NCBI GenBank assembly: GCA_949045875.1
Contig: CARPYP010000012.1
Coordinates: 9,342-26,252 of the forward strand
Origin: an uncultured Clostridia bacterium
GTDB lineage: Bacteria; Bacillota; Clostridia; TANB77; CAG-508
Length of the DNA stretch: 16,911 nt
Direction: 5' to 3'
Shown one piece after another: positions 15,015 to 16,911 of the stretch. The translations under genes and the position numbers were made by a program. The stretch's first letter is position 1, and the number at the start of each line of letters is the position of its first letter. The notes beneath the pieces are model-generated. The model searched no databases. It was not told the origin of the DNA and saw nothing but the letters and a program-made list of their open reading frames with translations.

Positions 15015-15499
15015 TCTTCGACTTTTTTACCCCTCTTAGCTGCTACTTGTTCTATTGTGCTCATGCTTAATAGTGCTTGAATTGTTGCTGATACAACGTT
15101 TCTAGGATTTGTTGTTCCTATTATCTTTGTTCTTATGTCTTTGTAGCCTGCTAATTCTAGTACTGGTCTAACACTTCCTCCTGCTATAAGTCCTGTACCA
15201 ACAGCTGCTGGTTTTAATACAACTTTTGCACTTCCAAATTTTCCTACAAATTCATGTGGTATTGTTGTTCCTACTACTGGTACACTTACTAGGTTTTTCT
15301 TTGCATCTTGTATGGCTTTTTTTATTGCGTCTGGAACTTCTGATGATTTTCCGTTTCCAACTCCTATATGTCCGTTTTCATCACCTACAACAACAACAGC
15401 ACTAAATCTAAATGTTCTACCACCTTTTACAACTTTTGCAACTCTACTGATAGATACAACTTTTTCTTTTAATTCAACTGGATTTTGATTTTCCTCCAT
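15005..15499 (-). CDS. rpsE: 30S ribosomal protein S5
   Basis: Small-subunit protein at the mRNA entrance, involved in decoding accuracy. 164 residues. It contains the S5 signature FRFSAVVVVGDENGHIGVGNGK... around residues 30-51 and the C-terminal domain with KFGSAKVVLKPA and GLIAGGSVRPVLELAG. GGAGG lies 11 bases before ATG 15499. Its last eight codons and stop are repeated at 14900-14926, and its stop codon lies inside a 20-bp stem-loop. Confidence 0.97.
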   Translation of the reverse strand: MEENQNPVELKEKVVSISRVAKVVKGGRTFRFSAVVVVGDENGHIGVGNGKSSEVPDAIKKAIQDAKKNLVSVPVVGTTIPHEFVGKFGSAKVVLKPAAVGTGLIAGGSVRPVLELAGYKDIRTKIIGTTNPRNVVSATIQALLSMSTIEQVAAKRGKKVEEIL

Positions 15500-15560
15500 T
15501 TTAGGTTTTTCCTCCTTTTTTAGATAGTAATTTCTTATTTTTTGTGCATATTCTTAATTA

Positions 15561-15623
15561 TTAGAATTGCAATCCTCCACTTCGTGCAGATTCTGCTAAT
15601 TCTTTTACTACTCCATGATAGAT
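15561..15623 (-). pseudogene. Vestigial second copy of the rplR 3' end
   Basis: 63 bases matching the end of rplR (15688-15750) at 60 of 63 positions. It encodes IYHGVVKELAESARSGGLQF plus a TAA stop, where the intact gene has LKF and TAG. The differences are one synonymous codon, one conservative K/Q change and a stop-for-stop change, so the copy looks like a genuine L18 terminus that was once under selection. It has no start codon. Confidence 0.8.
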
Positions 15624-15633
15624 TGTTTCTAGT

Positions 15634-15663
15634 AAAATTTTCTTTTCAAGAAAATTTTTCACG
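15634..15663. repeat. Dispersed AAATTT/CACG palindrome, rplR copy
   Basis: Perfect 11-bp inverted repeat AAAATTTTCTT (15634-15644) and AAGAAAATTTT (15648-15658), loop TTC, with CACG at 15660-15663. It lies in the 64-base spacer between the intact rplR end and its vestigial duplicate. Confidence 0.65.
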
Positions 15664-15687
15664 ATATATCTATCCTATTGTATTCTA

Positions 15688-16047
15688 CTAGAATTTTAAT
15701 CCTCCACTTCGTGCAGATTCTGCTAATTCTTTTACTACTCCATGATAGATATATCCACCTCTATCATATACTACATTTTTTATGTTTTTTTCGATTGCTC
15801 TTTTTGCTATAAGTGCTCCAACTTCTTTGGCTGCTTCTTTATTACTGTGTTTTTCTTTTATTTCTTTGTCTAATGTAGAGGCAGAAACTAATGTAATTCC
15901 TTTTGTGTCATCAACTATTTGAGCATATATGTTTGAGTTGCTTCTATATACACATAGTCTTGGACATTCAGATGTTCCACTTATCTTTGTACGAACTCGT
16001 ATATGTCTTCTTGTTCTTTCCATTTTTCTATTAGTCTTAGATATCAT
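15688..16047 (-). CDS. rplR: 50S ribosomal protein L18
   Basis: Binds 5S rRNA and brings it into the large subunit. 119 residues with the typical basic N-terminus (KMERTRRHIRVRTKISGT), RLCVYRSNSNIYAQIVDD, and C-terminus ESARSGGLKF. The start is ATG 16047, with GGAG about 11 bases upstream; the longer in-frame GTG at 16059 directly abuts the binding site and is rejected. Its last 20 codons are duplicated downstream at 15561-15623. Confidence 0.96.
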   Translation of the reverse strand: MISKTNRKMERTRRHIRVRTKISGTSECPRLCVYRSNSNIYAQIVDDTKGITLVSASTLDKEIKEKHSNKEAAKEVGALIAKRAIEKNIKNVVYDRGGYIYHGVVKELAESARSGGLKF

Positions 16048-16073
16048 TTTTCTTTTCACTCCTCTCTATCTTT

Positions 16074-16097
16074 AAAACAAATGAAAACCTTTGTTTT
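16074..16097. other. Stem-loop overlapping the rplF stop codon
   Basis: Perfect 8-bp inverted repeat AAAACAAA (16074-16081) and TTTGTTTT (16090-16097) with an 8-base loop. The right arm enters the rplF stop codon (16096-16098). It lies between rplF and the rplR ribosome binding site. Confidence 0.55.
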
Positions 16098-16635
16098 ATT
16101 TTTTACCTGTTTTTCCTTCTTTCCTACGTATAACTTCATCAGCATATTTAATACCTTTACCTTTATATACTTCTGGTAATCTTTTTGTTCTTATAACTGC
16201 TGCTGTTTGACCTACAAGCTCTTTATCTATTCCTCTTACTATTATTTGGTTTGCATTTGGAACATCAAAAGTTATTCCCGCTGGTGCTTCAAATATTACT
16301 GGATGTGAATATCCTAGAGTTAAGTTAAGGTTATTTCCTTGTTTTGCAACTCTGTAACCTACTCCATTTATTTCTAGTTCTTTTTTGAATTCATCTTTTA
16401 CACCTATTATCATATTGTTGATTAGTGTTCTTGTTAAACCATGTAAGCTTCTTGATAATGCTTCATCGTTTGGTCTTGTAACTGTTATTGTGTTTCCTTC
16501 TATTGCTACATTTACTATTGGATTAAGCTCTTTTTCAAGTGCTCCTTTTGGCCCTTTTACAGAAATTGTATTTCCATTAAGCTTTACTTCTACTCCTTCT
16601 GGGATTGTAATAGGTTTCTTTCCTATTCTTGACAT
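16096..16635 (-). CDS. rplF: 50S ribosomal protein L6
   Basis: Large-subunit protein near the factor-binding site, 179 residues, normal length. Starts MSRIGKKPITIPEGVEV. It has two repeated L6 domains; the second contains NGVGYRVAKQGNNLNLTLGYSHPV, and the C-terminal RLPEVYKGKGIKYADEVIRRKEGKTGKK carries the L6 signature. The start is ATG 16635 with GGAGAGG 8 bases upstream; the in-frame GTG at 16644 lies within the binding region and is rejected. Upstream, where rpsH is expected, lies a tandem repeat array reaching the window edge. Confidence 0.97.
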   Translation of the reverse strand: MSRIGKKPITIPEGVEVKLNGNTISVKGPKGALEKELNPIVNVAIEGNTITVTRPNDEALSRSLHGLTRTLINNMIIGVKDEFKKELEINGVGYRVAKQGNNLNLTLGYSHPVIFEAPAGITFDVPNANQIIVRGIDKELVGQTAAVIRTKRLPEVYKGKGIKYADEVIRRKEGKTGKK

Positions 16636-16700
16636 TTTTTTCACCTCTCCTTTTTATAATTTCTTACTTTCCTACGGACGAACTTTGCTCGCCCTCCCTA

Positions 16701-16718
16701 CACCATACATAGATGGTG
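16701..16718. other. Small hairpin upstream of rplF
   Basis: CACCAT (16701-16706) and ATGGTG (16713-16718) form a 6-bp stem with a 6-base loop, between the 61-bp repeat array and the rplF binding site. Function unknown. Confidence 0.35.
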
Positions 16719-16725
16719 ACCTTTT

Positions 16726-16911
16726 ATCACGTGCCATTAACTTTCCTTTTTCTCGCTTTCACGAGTTAATTTTGCTTCACAAATTTATCACGTGTCATTA
16801 ACTTTCCTTTTTCTCGCTTTCACGAGTTAAATTTGCTTCGCAAATTTATCACGTGCCATTAACTTTCCTTTTTCTCGCTTTCACGAGTTAAATTTGCTTC
16901 GCAAATTTATC
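16726..16911. repeat. 61-bp tandem repeat array upstream of rplF
   Basis: Three full units (16726-16786, 16787-16847, 16848-16908), with the start of a fourth at the window edge. Period is exactly 61 bases and units differ at only a few positions. Each unit contains two palindromes: CTCG/CGAG with flanking TTAACT/AGTTAA, and AAATTTGC/GCAAATTT around a TTC loop, followed by AT or TT-type spacer and CACG. The second palindrome is the one dispersed elsewhere in this operon. The array continues beyond the window. Confidence 0.85.

Noticed and set aside
16048..16059. Longer rplR beginning at GTG 16059
   Set aside because: The GTG directly abuts the GGAG binding site with no spacing; ATG 16047 has suitable spacing and gives the usual L18 length.
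16726..16911. CRISPR array
   Set aside because: The 61-bp units are directly tandem and nearly identical throughout, with no unique spacers, and no cas gene is nearby.

Overview
The window is AT-rich and carries strong GGAGG-type ribosome binding sites. Gene content points to an anaerobic, spore-forming member of the Clostridia: CotF-type spore coat proteins, a GHKL sensor kinase, the MEP-pathway gene ispG, a zinc-type ribosomal protein S4 and a zinc-type adenylate kinase. I cannot name the species.

Layout. Left end, plus strand: the C-terminal part of a GHKL (AgrC-like) histidine kinase with a frameshift near base 40, then two small spore-coat genes, closed by a strong bidirectional terminator (about 1609-1648). 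All other genes are on the minus strand. Reading in their direction of transcription from the right edge, they are rplF, rplR, rpsE, rplO, secY, adk, map, infA, rpmJ, rpsM, rpsK, rpsD, rpoA and rplQ: the end of the spc operon joined to the alpha operon, ending at a hairpin terminator at 7213-7238. Next come a frameshifted MATE transporter, a frameshifted membrane-anchored protein translationally linked to metK, then ispG and a PHP-family histidinol-phosphatase.

The genes of the ribosomal cluster are conventional, but the DNA between them is not. (1) rpmD (L30) is missing from its usual place between rpsE and rplO. (2) Vestigial second copies of the 3' ends of rplR (20 codons plus stop) and rpsE (8 codons plus stop) lie downstream of the intact genes, with differences that are almost all synonymous. 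(3) Each duplicated tail sits beside a palindrome of one family: an AAATTT-containing hairpin with a 3-base loop, followed two bases later by CACG. The same family appears between PHP and ispG, between rpmJ and rpsM, and in a 61-bp tandem array upstream of rplF. (4) A gap of about 565 bp between rpmJ and rpsM holds three successive stem-loops and two perfect DnaA boxes 3 bp apart. (5) Stem-loops overlap or adjoin the stop codons of several cistrons.

Three genes (kinase, MATE, and the membrane protein upstream of metK) each carry one apparent +1-base frameshift in a three-base homopolymer. No ribosomal or other essential gene is affected. This could be real gene decay or phase switching, or base-calling error.

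The best candidate for something undescribed is the pairing of a small palindromic element with replaced and duplicated 3' gene tails inside an essential ribosomal operon.
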